In this document: in pieces, positions 7,378 to 14,357 of the stretch
Position numbering within the stretch: the first letter of the stretch is position 1
How the letters are laid out: each line of letters starts with the position of its first letter
NCBI GenBank assembly: GCA_035570235.1
Contig: DATMML010000104.1
Location: forward strand, 1-37,669
Length of the DNA: 37,669 nt
DNA from: Vicinamibacteria bacterium
Lineage (GTDB): Bacteria > Acidobacteriota > Vicinamibacteria > Fen-336
Direction: 5' to 3'
Notes under the pieces: generated by a model
Told to the model about the DNA's origin: nothing
Database searches by the model: none
The model's input: the letters and a program-made list of their open reading frames with translations, nothing else
Program-made: the position numbers and the translations under genes

Positions 7378-7938
7378 ATGATCCAAGCGACTCAAATGAA
7401 GCGCGGGATGTGCATCAAGCATGACAACGACCTCTATCGGGTCGTGGCCACCCAGCACATCACCCCCGGGAACTGGCGCGGGATGGTACAAGCCAAGATC
7501 CGCCACCTGAAGAGCGGGTCCATCATCGAGCACCGCTTTCGCTCGGACGACCGCGTGGAGCGGGCCATTCTAGACGAGACGGAGATGGAATTCCTCTACA
7601 AAGATGGCGACATGTACCATTTCATGAACAACGAGAGCTTCGAGCAGATGGCCCTCTCCGCGGAGGTTTTGGGGGATGCTGTCCCTTACCTCTTTCCGAA
7701 TATCAAGCTCAAGATCGAGATGTACGAGGAGCGTCCGGTGGGCATCGAGCTGCCCCTGACCGTGGAGCTGAAGGTGGTGGAGACGGAGCCCGCCATCAAA
7801 GGGGCCTCGGTCTCTAACCAGAGCAAGCCGGCGCGGATGGAGACCGGCCTCATGGTGCAGGTGCCCCCCTTCATTGCCGAGGGGGACGTCATCAAGATCG
7901 ACACCGCCAGCGGCGCCTATATCGAGCGCGCAAAGTAG
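7378..7938 (+). CDS. efp: translation elongation factor P with Asn at the modification site
   Basis: 186 residues, the full family length: an N-terminal KOW-like domain (MKRGMCIKHDNDLYRVV), central OB domain and C-terminal OB domain ending IKIDTASGAYIERAK. EF-P enters the ribosomal E site and relieves stalling at polyproline. The loop that carries modified Lys34 in E. coli (KPGKGQ) reads TPGNWRGM here, placing Asn32 at the tip. This form can therefore accept neither beta-lysylation nor arginine rhamnosylation at that residue. A -10-like TATAAT lies at 7348-7353 without a clear -35. The tdk start follows 6 bases after the stop, so the pair is likely co-transcribed. Confidence 0.95.
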   Translation: MIQATQMKRGMCIKHDNDLYRVVATQHITPGNWRGMVQAKIRHLKSGSIIEHRFRSDDRVERAILDETEMEFLYKDGDMYHFMNNESFEQMALSAEVLGDAVPYLFPNIKLKIEMYEERPVGIELPLTVELKVVETEPAIKGASVSNQSKPARMETGLMVQVPPFIAEGDVIKIDTASGAYIERAK

Positions 7939-7944
7939 GGCCGG

Positions 7945-8529
7945 GTGCCCACCAACCGCCCCGCTCCTGCCGGCTCCGGTTGGGTCGAGGTCATCACCGG
8001 CAGCATGTTCAGCGGTAAGAGCGAGGAGCTGATCCGCCGGATCCGTCGGGCCCAGATCGCGCGCCAGAGGGTGCAGATCTTCAAGCCCCAGATCGACGCC
8101 CGCTATTCCTCCGACGAGATCGTGAGCCACTCGGACATGAAAATGCCGTCGCAGGTGGTGGCCTCGGCGGCCGAAATCCTGGAGCGGGTCGGGCAGGACA
8201 CGGAGGTGGTGGGCATCGACGAGGGACAGTTTTTTGACCTCAGCCTGGTCGACGTGGTCAATACCCTCGCCGATCAGGGCCGACGCGTGATCGTGGCCGG
8301 GCTAGACCAGGATTACCGGGGCCGGCCCTTCGAGCCAATGCCCCAGCTCCTGGCGGTGGCGGAATACGTGGACAAGACTCTGGCCATCTGCATGCGCTGC
8401 GGCGCCCCCGCCAACCGCTCTCAGCGGCTGGTGGCGGCCAGGGACCGGGTGGTGGTGGGGGGATCCGAGCAGTACGAGGCCCGTTGCCGAAAGTGTTTCC
8501 AGCCGGGTGCGGATCGTTTCGAACCGTAA
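7945..8529 (+). CDS. tdk: thymidine kinase, type II
   Basis: 194 residues from a GTG six bases after efp. The P-loop [11 protein letters not shown] is at about 19-29, the Walker-B/lid segment reads [11 protein letters not shown], and [13 protein letters not shown] follows. The C-terminal zinc site is CMRC...ARCRKC. It salvages thymidine to dTMP in the cytoplasm. It has normal length and all motifs, and belongs to the tetrameric zinc-containing bacterial family. Confidence 0.95.
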   Translation: MPTNRPAPAGSGWVEVITGSMFSGKSEELIRRIRRAQIARQRVQIFKPQIDARYSSDEIVSHSDMKMPSQVVASAAEILERVGQDTEVVGIDEGQFFDLSLVDVVNTLADQGRRVIVAGLDQDYRGRPFEPMPQLLAVAEYVDKTLAICMRCGAPANRSQRLVAARDRVVVGGSEQYEARCRKCFQPGADRFEP

Positions 8530-8649
8530 CGCCTTGCGGCCTTCGCCCGCGGAGCCCGCAGTGGCGCGGAAGCTCGATCATGAGTTTCATCAAGACCTTG
8601 GCGACCGACCCCGAGTGCCGGCACGGCGGTTGCAGGCTTCTTTTCGGCT

Positions 8650-9081
8650 ATGACTGCTTCCGAGCCCGTTCCCATCGTCCGCTGTCGCCTGGGGGGCCCC
8701 AGCGAGGCTCAGCCATCCTCGCTCCGCTACGTGCCCCTGGTGGAGTTTGGGCTGTGGAAGCACCTGATGGAGACCCGCCACGTCCGGGAGGTGAAGGTGG
8801 AATCCGTCTCCATCTGGATCGCCGAAGACGCCGCCCGTTGGAACTCCGGGTTCGTCCCCGAGGACTTGGAGCCCGTGCTGCGCGTCCGTCTGGAGCTCCC
8901 GGGGCCACACGGTGTGTCCGTCCCCGTGGAGCGATACTTCCCGGCCGAGACCTATCCCCAGGCCCAGGAGGCACTGCTCCGCCACTTCGAGGATCTCACC
9001 TGCCCGAAACGGGTAGTGGCGGTCCCCGGGTATTTCGTGCCTTCCGACGAGCGGACGGTCTCCCCCGCCCTTACCGCCTAG
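8650..9081 (+). CDS. hypothetical protein, 143 aa
   Basis: Open frame with codon use like its neighbours, between tdk and rtcA on the same strand. There are no membrane helices, signal peptide or cysteine cluster. It looks like a soluble mixed alpha/beta protein with strand-rich segments (VREVKVESVSIWIA, VLRVRLELPG) and a helix (QAQEALLRHFEDL). I recognise no family. There is no strong ribosome site before the ATG, and 120 bases separate it from tdk. A frame from an ATG at 8580 that overlaps it has shadow-like composition and was not chosen. Confidence 0.6.
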   Translation: MTASEPVPIVRCRLGGPSEAQPSSLRYVPLVEFGLWKHLMETRHVREVKVESVSIWIAEDAARWNSGFVPEDLEPVLRVRLELPGPHGVSVPVERYFPAETYPQAQEALLRHFEDLTCPKRVVAVPGYFVPSDERTVSPALTA

Positions 9082-9148
9082 CCACCCCTCCCGCGCAAGC
9101 GGCGGTGGGAATCTTGGGTCGCGTGCGCGGCCCGCGACGGCTCCCGGC

Positions 9149-10180
9149 TTGGGCCTGATCCAGATCGATGGCGCCCAGGGGGAGGGCGGCGGCCAGATCG
9201 TGCGCACGGCTCTCGCTCTGGCGGCGGTGACGGGACAGGGGTTTGAGCTGAGCCGTATCCGGGCCGGCCGTCCGCGATCCGGACTGCGGCCTCAGCATCT
9301 GGCCGCGGTTCGGGCCGCAGCCTTGATTTGCGCGGCGCGGGTGGGAGGGGCGTTCGATGGCTCCCCCGACCTCCGTTTCGAACCGGGACCGGTGGCGTCG
9401 GGCGAGTTCCATTTCGAAATCGGCACCGCGGGGGCCGCGACCCTGGTCCTGCAGACCGTTCTGGGGCCCCTGGCCACCGCCGGGGGGGCGAGTCGGCTGG
9501 AGGTCGTGGGCGGGACCCACGTGCCGGCCAGCCCGAGCTTCCACTACCTGGCAAACCATTGGGCGTCGGTGGTGGGGCGGCTCGGGCTGCTCCCCCGCCT
9601 GTCCCTGACCCGGGCCGGATTCTATCCGCCGGGGGGAGGCGAGGTGCGGGCGGAAGTGGGGGCCTGGCGTCCGGCCTCTCTCTTTCTCGAAGAGCGGGGA
9701 GGACTCGTGTCCGTGCAGGGGACGTCGGGGGCGGGACGGCTCAAGGGAGACGTGGCGCGCCGACAGCGCGACGCGGCGCAGGCCTGGCTCTGGGAGCGGC
9801 GGCGGCTGGAGACTACGTGGGAGGTTCTCGACCTCGAAGCGGCGTCTCCGGGGTCGTTCCTGCTTCTGGAAGCTGTCTTCGAGAACGGCCGCGCTGGGTT
9901 TGGTCTCTTGGGGGAGCGGGGACTGGGGGCGGAGCTGCTGGGAGAGCGGGGGGCCCGTCGCCTCCTCAAGTTCCTGGATGGGGAGGGAGCGGTGGACGCG
10001 CAGCTCGCGGACCAGCTGGCTGTGCCGCTGGCCCTGGCCAGGGGTGGGGGACGCGTGTCCACAGGCGAGGTGACCAGTCACCTCGAGACCGTCGTGTCCG
10101 TGCTCTGTCGCTTCGGGATTCCCGCCCGCACCTGGGGACGGCGCGGGGGCCCGGGGGGCCTGGAGGTCGAGCGTTGTTGA
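9149..10180 (+). CDS. rtcA: RNA 3'-terminal phosphate cyclase
   Basis: 343 residues from a TTG at 9149; no better in-frame start is visible. The N-terminus shows IDGAQGEGGGQIVRTALALA with the GEGGGQ motif, then IRAGRPRSGLRPQHLA and GTAGAATLVLQ, with GGTHVPASPS in the middle. The adenylated nucleophile His311 is in TSHLETV. The enzyme converts RNA 3'-phosphates to 2',3'-cyclic phosphates with ATP. The usual partner rtcB and the sigma54 regulator rtcR are not here. A hairpin GTCGCG-N9-CGCGAC (9118-9138) precedes it. Its TGA overlaps the TTG start of the next gene. Confidence 0.92.
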   Translation: MGLIQIDGAQGEGGGQIVRTALALAAVTGQGFELSRIRAGRPRSGLRPQHLAAVRAAALICAARVGGAFDGSPDLRFEPGPVASGEFHFEIGTAGAATLVLQTVLGPLATAGGASRLEVVGGTHVPASPSFHYLANHWASVVGRLGLLPRLSLTRAGFYPPGGGEVRAEVGAWRPASLFLEERGGLVSVQGTSGAGRLKGDVARRQRDAAQAWLWERRRLETTWEVLDLEAASPGSFLLLEAVFENGRAGFGLLGERGLGAELLGERGARRLLKFLDGEGAVDAQLADQLAVPLALARGGGRVSTGEVTSHLETVVSVLCRFGIPARTWGRRGGPGGLEVERC

Positions 10181-11013
10181 CCCCCCCTCGCCGGGCGGCT
10201 AGCATACACGCGATCGTTCTCTGCTCGTTGCCGATCCTCGGAAGCGCCGGCTGCGGGCTCAAGCCGGTGAGCCTCCCCTCGGTTCCCATTCGGCCGTTGA
10301 GGGCGGCGACCCTCGAGGAGGTGGTGGCCGCGTATGACGGGTACTGCAAGGGGATTCAGAGCGTCAGCGCGTCCGGCGACCTGGACGTCCGAGACTACCG
10401 GGCGGGCCGGGGGCGGCGCGTCCGCGTGCGCGTGGTCGCGACCCGCGGGGGGCACCTGTACCTCAAGGGATCGGTCGCGGTGATGACCGCCCTGGAGGTG
10501 GTGGCGGACGGCGGGCGCTTCTGGTTCCAGCTCCCGGGCAAGAAAACCACGTGGACCGGCCGCAGCGACGTGCCCCCCCGCGTGGACGACGACCAGGCGC
10601 CCTACTACGTGCTCCGACCCGCGGACCTGACCAGCGCCCTCCTCTTGGAGCCGCTCGACCCCCGCGCAAGCGATATCCTGGTCCTGGAGGGGGACCGAGA
10701 AGCCTTCTCCCTCACCCTTTCCCGTGGGGAGGGGACCAGGGCCGTGGCGCGTCGCCGAATCTGGCTCGAGCGGGAGACCCTGCTCCCCCTCCGAACCCGA
10801 ACCTACGACGAGCGGGGAGACGTGCTGAACGAAGTGAAGGTCGGGGACTGGGAGGACAAGGCCTTCCATCGGATCGTGGTCTCGCGTCCGGTCCAGGGTT
10901 ACGAGGCCGCCTTCGCCTTTGAGAAAGTGGAGACGAACGTCTCCATCCCAAACCGGGCCTTCGTGCCGCGCATCCCCGAGGGGTACCAGGTGATCGAGGT
11001 GGACGGCCGGTGA
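10177..11013 (+). CDS. LolB/DUF4292-like outer-membrane lipoprotein
   Basis: 278 residues from a TTG that overlaps the rtcA stop (TTGA). This start gives a lipoprotein signal, [19 protein letters not shown] then LGSAGC, with lipidation on Cys26. The mature protein opens with [23 protein letters not shown] and continues with strands typical of the LolA/LolB half-barrel, shown in parts: [42 protein letters not shown]. Resemblance to DUF4292/LolB is by pattern only. It probably sits in the outer membrane facing the periplasm. LolD-like and LolA genes follow directly, suggesting lipoprotein or lipid transfer. Confidence 0.7.
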   Translation: MTPPRRAASIHAIVLCSLPILGSAGCGLKPVSLPSVPIRPLRAATLEEVVAAYDGYCKGIQSVSASGDLDVRDYRAGRGRRVRVRVVATRGGHLYLKGSVAVMTALEVVADGGRFWFQLPGKKTTWTGRSDVPPRVDDDQAPYYVLRPADLTSALLLEPLDPRASDILVLEGDREAFSLTLSRGEGTRAVARRRIWLERETLLPLRTRTYDERGDVLNEVKVGDWEDKAFHRIVVSRPVQGYEAAFAFEKVETNVSIPNRAFVPRIPEGYQVIEVDGR

Positions 11014-11050
11014 TACGGAATTCGGGGTCTCCCCGCCGCCCCCGGGCACG

Positions 11051-11764
11051 ATGAACAGCCCCATCTTGAAGACCGAGGATCTCCGCATGATCTTCCGGGC
11101 CGGCCACCTGGAGGTTCACGCCCTGCGCGGGGTGGATATCGAGGTCGACCGGGGGGAGTTCGTGTCGATCATGGGTCCCTCCGGCTGCGGTAAGTCGACC
11201 CTCCTTCACCTCCTGGGGGGCCTGGCCCGGCCCACCTCGGGGCGCATCTTCGTGGACGGGGTGGAGATGTCGGTGGCGTCCGACACCGAGCGCACCCGTA
11301 CCCGCCGCGAGAACATCGGCTTCGTGTTCCAGCGCTTCAACCTCCTGCCCACCCTCACCGTCCGCGGAAATCTCGAGATCGCGCGTCAGATCCAGGGCGA
11401 GAGACCGCCTCCCCGCGAGCGTCTGATGGAGTTGCTGGAGATGGTGGGGTTGCCCCACAAGGTCCAGATGAAGCCCCTCGAGCTCTCGGCGGGGGAGCAG
11501 CAGCGCATCGCCATTGCTCGCGCCCTCGTCAACAGCCCCGCGATCCTGCTCGCCGACGAGCCCACCGGGAACCTCGACTCCGTAAACAGCGGCCTCATTC
11601 TCGATCTCTTCAAAGGCCTGAACCGTCGCCTGGGCCAGACCATACTGATGATCACCCACAACCCAGAGGCGGCGGCGGTGACCCACCGCCGGGTGGAAAT
11701 GAGGGACGGGCGGGTGATCAGCGTCGGGGGCTTCTCCCAGGTCGCCACGGGGGCGGCCACGTGA
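11051..11764 (+). CDS. LolD/MacB-type ABC transporter ATPase
   Basis: 237 residues. Walker [10 protein letters not shown] is at 42-50, the Q-loop in [12 protein letters not shown] at 93-104, the signature at 146-151, Walker [13 protein letters not shown] at 166-177, and the H-loop in MITHN. The [11 protein letters not shown] and DEPTGNLD forms place it in the LolD/MacB/FtsE branch that works with type VII ABC permeases. The signature reads LSAGEQ instead of LSGGQ, a double deviation in the ATP-contacting motif. No LolC/LolE permease is next to it; the following gene is a 50-residue membrane protein joined by a GTGA overlap. Confidence 0.88.
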   Translation: MNSPILKTEDLRMIFRAGHLEVHALRGVDIEVDRGEFVSIMGPSGCGKSTLLHLLGGLARPTSGRIFVDGVEMSVASDTERTRTRRENIGFVFQRFNLLPTLTVRGNLEIARQIQGERPPPRERLMELLEMVGLPHKVQMKPLELSAGEQQRIAIARALVNSPAILLADEPTGNLDSVNSGLILDLFKGLNRRLGQTILMITHNPEAAAVTHRRVEMRDGRVISVGGFSQVATGAAT

Positions 11765-11913
11765 GCGCCCCCTTCTCGCCCTTGGCCCGGTTGCTCCTCT
11801 GGGACTACGACCGGGGTAGCCTCGCTTATGATCTCCTCTGCGGGCTCGTGCTCCTGCTGGTGGTATTGCTCCCCGCCGCCTGGTGGGGGGATCCCATGGC
11901 CGGGCCCTGGTGA
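11761..11913 (+). CDS. 50-residue single-TM protein between lolD and lolA
   Basis: GTG start at 11761 overlaps the LolD-like stop (GTGA), and the stop TGA is at 11911-11913. The N-terminus has the charged motif [16 protein letters not shown]. One long hydrophobic helix follows (about residues 24-40, [15 protein letters not shown]), then a short Gly/Pro tail. It overlaps the lolA frame at its end. Four-base overlap on the upstream side and continued coding composition argue that it is translated. It is far too small to be an ABC permease. I do not recognise a family; a membrane adaptor or small regulatory subunit is possible. Confidence 0.65.
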   Translation: MSAPFSPLARLLLWDYDRGSLAYDLLCGLVLLLVVLLPAAWWGDPMAGPW

Positions 11914-12533
11914 TCCTGAGCCTGGTCGCGCTCGCCCTGGCCGCCACCCCCACCGACGCGGGGGCCGTCCTGCGCTCGCTGGAGGAGGCGGGCCGCGCCC
12001 TGCACACGTTGCAGGCCTCCTTCACCGAGACCAAGGTCCTGGTGCTCCTGGACGAGAAGGCGGAGAGCCGGGGCACGGTGTTCCTGCAGGTCCCCGGGCG
12101 GTTCCGCTGGAACTACGAGGCGCCCCAGGAGAGCGTGGTCTTGGTCAAGGACGGCCGGTTCGCCCGCTATTTTCCGAAGAGCAAGCAGGTCTTCCGGGGC
12201 GAGGCCAAGGGTGAGGCCGATCTCCTGGTGGGCTTCGGCCCGGGGGCGTCGGGGCTGGGCAGGAAGTACGAGGCCACCCTCGTGGGGGAGGAGGGGGTGG
12301 GGGAGGTCCGGACCTACGTGCTCGACCTCAAGCCCCGGGCCGGGCAAAGCGGGCTCTTCTCCGCCATCCGGCTCTACGTGGACGAGGCCCGCTTCGTTCC
12401 CGTGCAGACCCGACTCACGGAGCCCACGGGGGATTCCACAACCGTGCGCTTCGAGAGAATGCGCATCAACGAGAAGTTGCCCGCAGGGGCCTTCGAGCTT
12501 TCCCTGCCCAAGGGCGTGGTCGAGGTAAGGTGA
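11883..12533 (+). CDS. lolA: outer-membrane lipoprotein carrier protein LolA
   Basis: 216 residues from a GTG at 11883, which gives a signal peptide with a basic n-region ([19 protein letters not shown]). The alternative GTG at 11910 would make a GTGA overlap with the small gene but removes that n-region. The mature protein has the LolA half-barrel pattern: LHTLQASFTETK, GTVFLQVPGRFRWNYEAP, VLVKDGRFARYF, then RFERMRINEKLPAGAFELSL split at MRINEKL. It carries lipoproteins through the periplasm from LolCDE to LolB. It lies between the small TM gene and a secreted HExxH protein, 10 bases upstream of the latter. Confidence 0.88.
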   Translation: MGGSHGRALVILSLVALALAATPTDAGAVLRSLEEAGRALHTLQASFTETKVLVLLDEKAESRGTVFLQVPGRFRWNYEAPQESVVLVKDGRFARYFPKSKQVFRGEAKGEADLLVGFGPGASGLGRKYEATLVGEEGVGEVRTYVLDLKPRAGQSGLFSAIRLYVDEARFVPVQTRLTEPTGDSTTVRFERMRINEKLPAGAFELSLPKGVVEVR

Positions 12534-12543
12534 GGGCGTGCCT

Positions 12544-13797
12544 ATGAAACGGGCGTTCCTCGCCCTGCTCCTCCTCGTCGGCCCTGCTCGCGCCCAGGAG
12601 CCTCCTCCCTCCGACCCCAACGACGTCGTCAACGCCCTGCTCGGCGGCCTGCTCGGCTTCCGCGACCTGACCGGTCCTGAGCTGCAGAAGGAGGTGGCGG
12701 AGGTGGGGGGCGTCCCCTTCCGGTCCGACGTACCCGTGGACTTCATGACCCGGCCCGATCTGGCCCGCTATCTAAAGAGCCTCTTCGACGCCGAATACCC
12801 CGAGGCCCGGGCCCGGGTCGATCAGCGGATCCTGGTCGGGCTCGACCTGCTCCCCGCAGACACGGACCTGCGTGCCCTGCGCGCGCGGATTCTGGAGGAG
12901 AACATCGCCGGCTTCTACGACGAGCGGCCGGGCAAGAAGCGCCTCTACGCGATCAGCGAGGACCGCCGTTTGACTCCCGCGAACCAGCTGATCCTCTCCC
13001 ACGAACTGCGGCACGCCCTGCAGGACCAGTATGTGGACGTCCACCACGCCCTACCGGACTCGGTGGGGGACTACGACGACCGGAGGCTGGCCTGGCTGAG
13101 CCTGTTGGAGGGAGACGCCACCTGGGTCATGGAGCGCTTCCTGCTGCGCCGACTGCCGGGGGGGGAGGAGGCGGAGGAAGCCCTGGGCTCGCTCACCCTG
13201 CCCACGCCGTCGGTGCCGGGGGCGCCGCCGGTGGTCCGGGACCAGCTCGTGCTGCCCTACCTCGTGGGGCGCGATTTCGCTCGCGCCCTCTGGAAGCGGG
13301 GGGGCGCGGAGGCATTGAGAGAGGCCTGGCGACATCCTCCCGAGTCCACGGAACAGGTCCTGCACCCGGAGAAGTACTTCTCCCACGAGTCGCCCCGCCC
13401 CGTGGAAGCGTCCTACGTGGCCCCGGGGGGGAAGCTCTTGGGGGAGGGCGTGCTCGGCGAGCTGCTGACGCGCACCCTTCTGGGGGAGGGCGAGGAGGCA
13501 AACGCGGCCGGCTGGGGCGGGGACCACTACCGGGCCTGGGACCTGGGGGGACGCACGCTGCTCGTCTGGCGGTCCGTGTGGGACAGCGGGGAGGCGGCCC
13601 GAGCCTTCCTGACCGCCGCGCGGGCGCGCTTCGAGCGCACCCGCGGCGCTCCCGCGAGGGAAGAGGGCTACGCCGTCTATGGGGGTGGGCCTTGGAGGTT
13701 TGCCATCGGCGAGCGAGGGGGGGGCGTCCTTCTCGTCTCCTCGGATGATCCCAAGGCCCTCCGCGAGGCCCTGCACGTAATGGCCGCCGCACCTTGA
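12544..13797 (+). CDS. secreted HExxH metalloprotease-like protein
   Basis: 417 residues from the ATG at 12544; a GTG at 12538 is equally possible. MKRAFLALLLLVGPARAQ is a signal peptide. The zinc site is HELRH (His153, Glu154, His157) with a likely third ligand Glu189 in LLEGDATWVME, so the gluzincin triad is complete. The second half has no motif I recognise. It is exported, probably periplasmic or surface, and its substrate is unknown. Its position 10 bases after lolA and in the coupled lipoprotein cluster suggests a role in outer-membrane maintenance, by analogy with BepA-like proteases. That is inference only. Confidence 0.75.
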   Translation: MKRAFLALLLLVGPARAQEPPPSDPNDVVNALLGGLLGFRDLTGPELQKEVAEVGGVPFRSDVPVDFMTRPDLARYLKSLFDAEYPEARARVDQRILVGLDLLPADTDLRALRARILEENIAGFYDERPGKKRLYAISEDRRLTPANQLILSHELRHALQDQYVDVHHALPDSVGDYDDRRLAWLSLLEGDATWVMERFLLRRLPGGEEAEEALGSLTLPTPSVPGAPPVVRDQLVLPYLVGRDFARALWKRGGAEALREAWRHPPESTEQVLHPEKYFSHESPRPVEASYVAPGGKLLGEGVLGELLTRTLLGEGEEANAAGWGGDHYRAWDLGGRTLLVWRSVWDSGEAARAFLTAARARFERTRGAPAREEGYAVYGGGPWRFAIGERGGGVLLVSSDDPKALREALHVMAAAP

Positions 13798-13823
13798 CAA
13801 GTCGGCCGCGTGGCACCGATAAT
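13794..13823 (+). promoter_or_regulatory. sigma70-type promoter for the DUF4870 gene
   Basis: TTGACA (13794-13799), 18-base spacer, GATAAT (13818-13823). The -35 box overlaps the stop codon of the preceding protease gene. The predicted start near 13830 leaves a leader of about 65 bases, ending in AAGGAGG at 13887-13893. Confidence 0.6.
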
Positions 13824-13897
13824 CGCCGCGCTCGCACAAGGTACCAGGACTAGGCGATCTCAGGCGGAAGGCCTGCGGACGCCGCCAAGGAGGAATG

Positions 13898-14281
13898 ATG
13901 GCCTCGCCCACCCCCGGTCAAACGAACCTCGGAGTCTCCCCCAATGTCGGCGGTCTGCTCTGCTACGTGCCGTGCTGCATCGGTCTGATCTTTTCGGTCG
14001 TGGCCGCGATCGTCGAGAAGCAGAGCAAGTTCGTGCGCTTCCATGCCTTCCAGAGCCTGCTTTTTCACGCCGCCGCGGTCGTCATCAGCCTGGGTGTCAC
14101 GATTCTGCAGATCCTCCTGGCCGTGGTCCACTTGGGCGTGCTCGGGCTCCTGCTCACCCTTCTCCGGCTGCTCGTGGGCGTGGGTTTCCTCGGTATCGCC
14201 ATCTTCCTCATGGTCAAGGCCAACGGGGGCGAGGAGTTCGAGCTGCCCGTGATTGGCGAGATGGCCAAGAAGTGGGCCTAG
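13898..14281 (+). CDS. DUF4870/Tic20-like membrane protein
   Basis: 127 residues from the second of two adjacent ATGs (13895, 13898); the AAGGAGG at 13887-13893 is well spaced only for the second. Three to four hydrophobic helices are visible: VGGLLCYVPCCIGLIFSVV, the long ISLGVTILQILLAVVHLG... stretch, and LVGVGFLGIAIFLMVKA. The motif FVRFHAFQSLLFH after the first helix is the DUF4870 hallmark, and the C-terminus reads LPVIGEMAKKW. Function is unknown in general. It has its own promoter and converges on the TPR-AIM24 gene. Confidence 0.85.
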   Translation: MASPTPGQTNLGVSPNVGGLLCYVPCCIGLIFSVVAAIVEKQSKFVRFHAFQSLLFHAAAVVISLGVTILQILLAVVHLGVLGLLLTLLRLLVGVGFLGIAIFLMVKANGGEEFELPVIGEMAKKWA

Positions 14282-14288
14282 ACGCCTA

Positions 14289-14303
14289 GGCCCCGCGAGG
14301 GCC
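14289..14303. terminator. hairpin between convergent genes
   Basis: GGCCC (14289-14293), loop CGCGA, GGGCC (14299-14303), immediately after the DUF4870 stop and followed by CTTGTG. GACGCC at 14281-14286 can also pair with GGCGTC at 14325-14330. It is a plausible bidirectional stop, without a long T-run. Confidence 0.4.
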
Positions 14304-14357
14304 CTTGTGCGGAACCGAGAGGCGGGCGTCTTGTGCGCGGCGGAGCCTCTGCTCGGG

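Noticed and set aside
8484-9158. 224-residue plus-strand frame across the tdk end and 8650 gene
   Set aside because: Arg/Gly/Pro-rich shadow composition and overlap with two better frames.
9328-11013. One long plus-strand gene covering rtcA and the lipoprotein
   Set aside because: The first 850 bases are an out-of-frame Gly/Arg/Pro-rich shadow of rtcA; the real gene in that frame starts at 10177.
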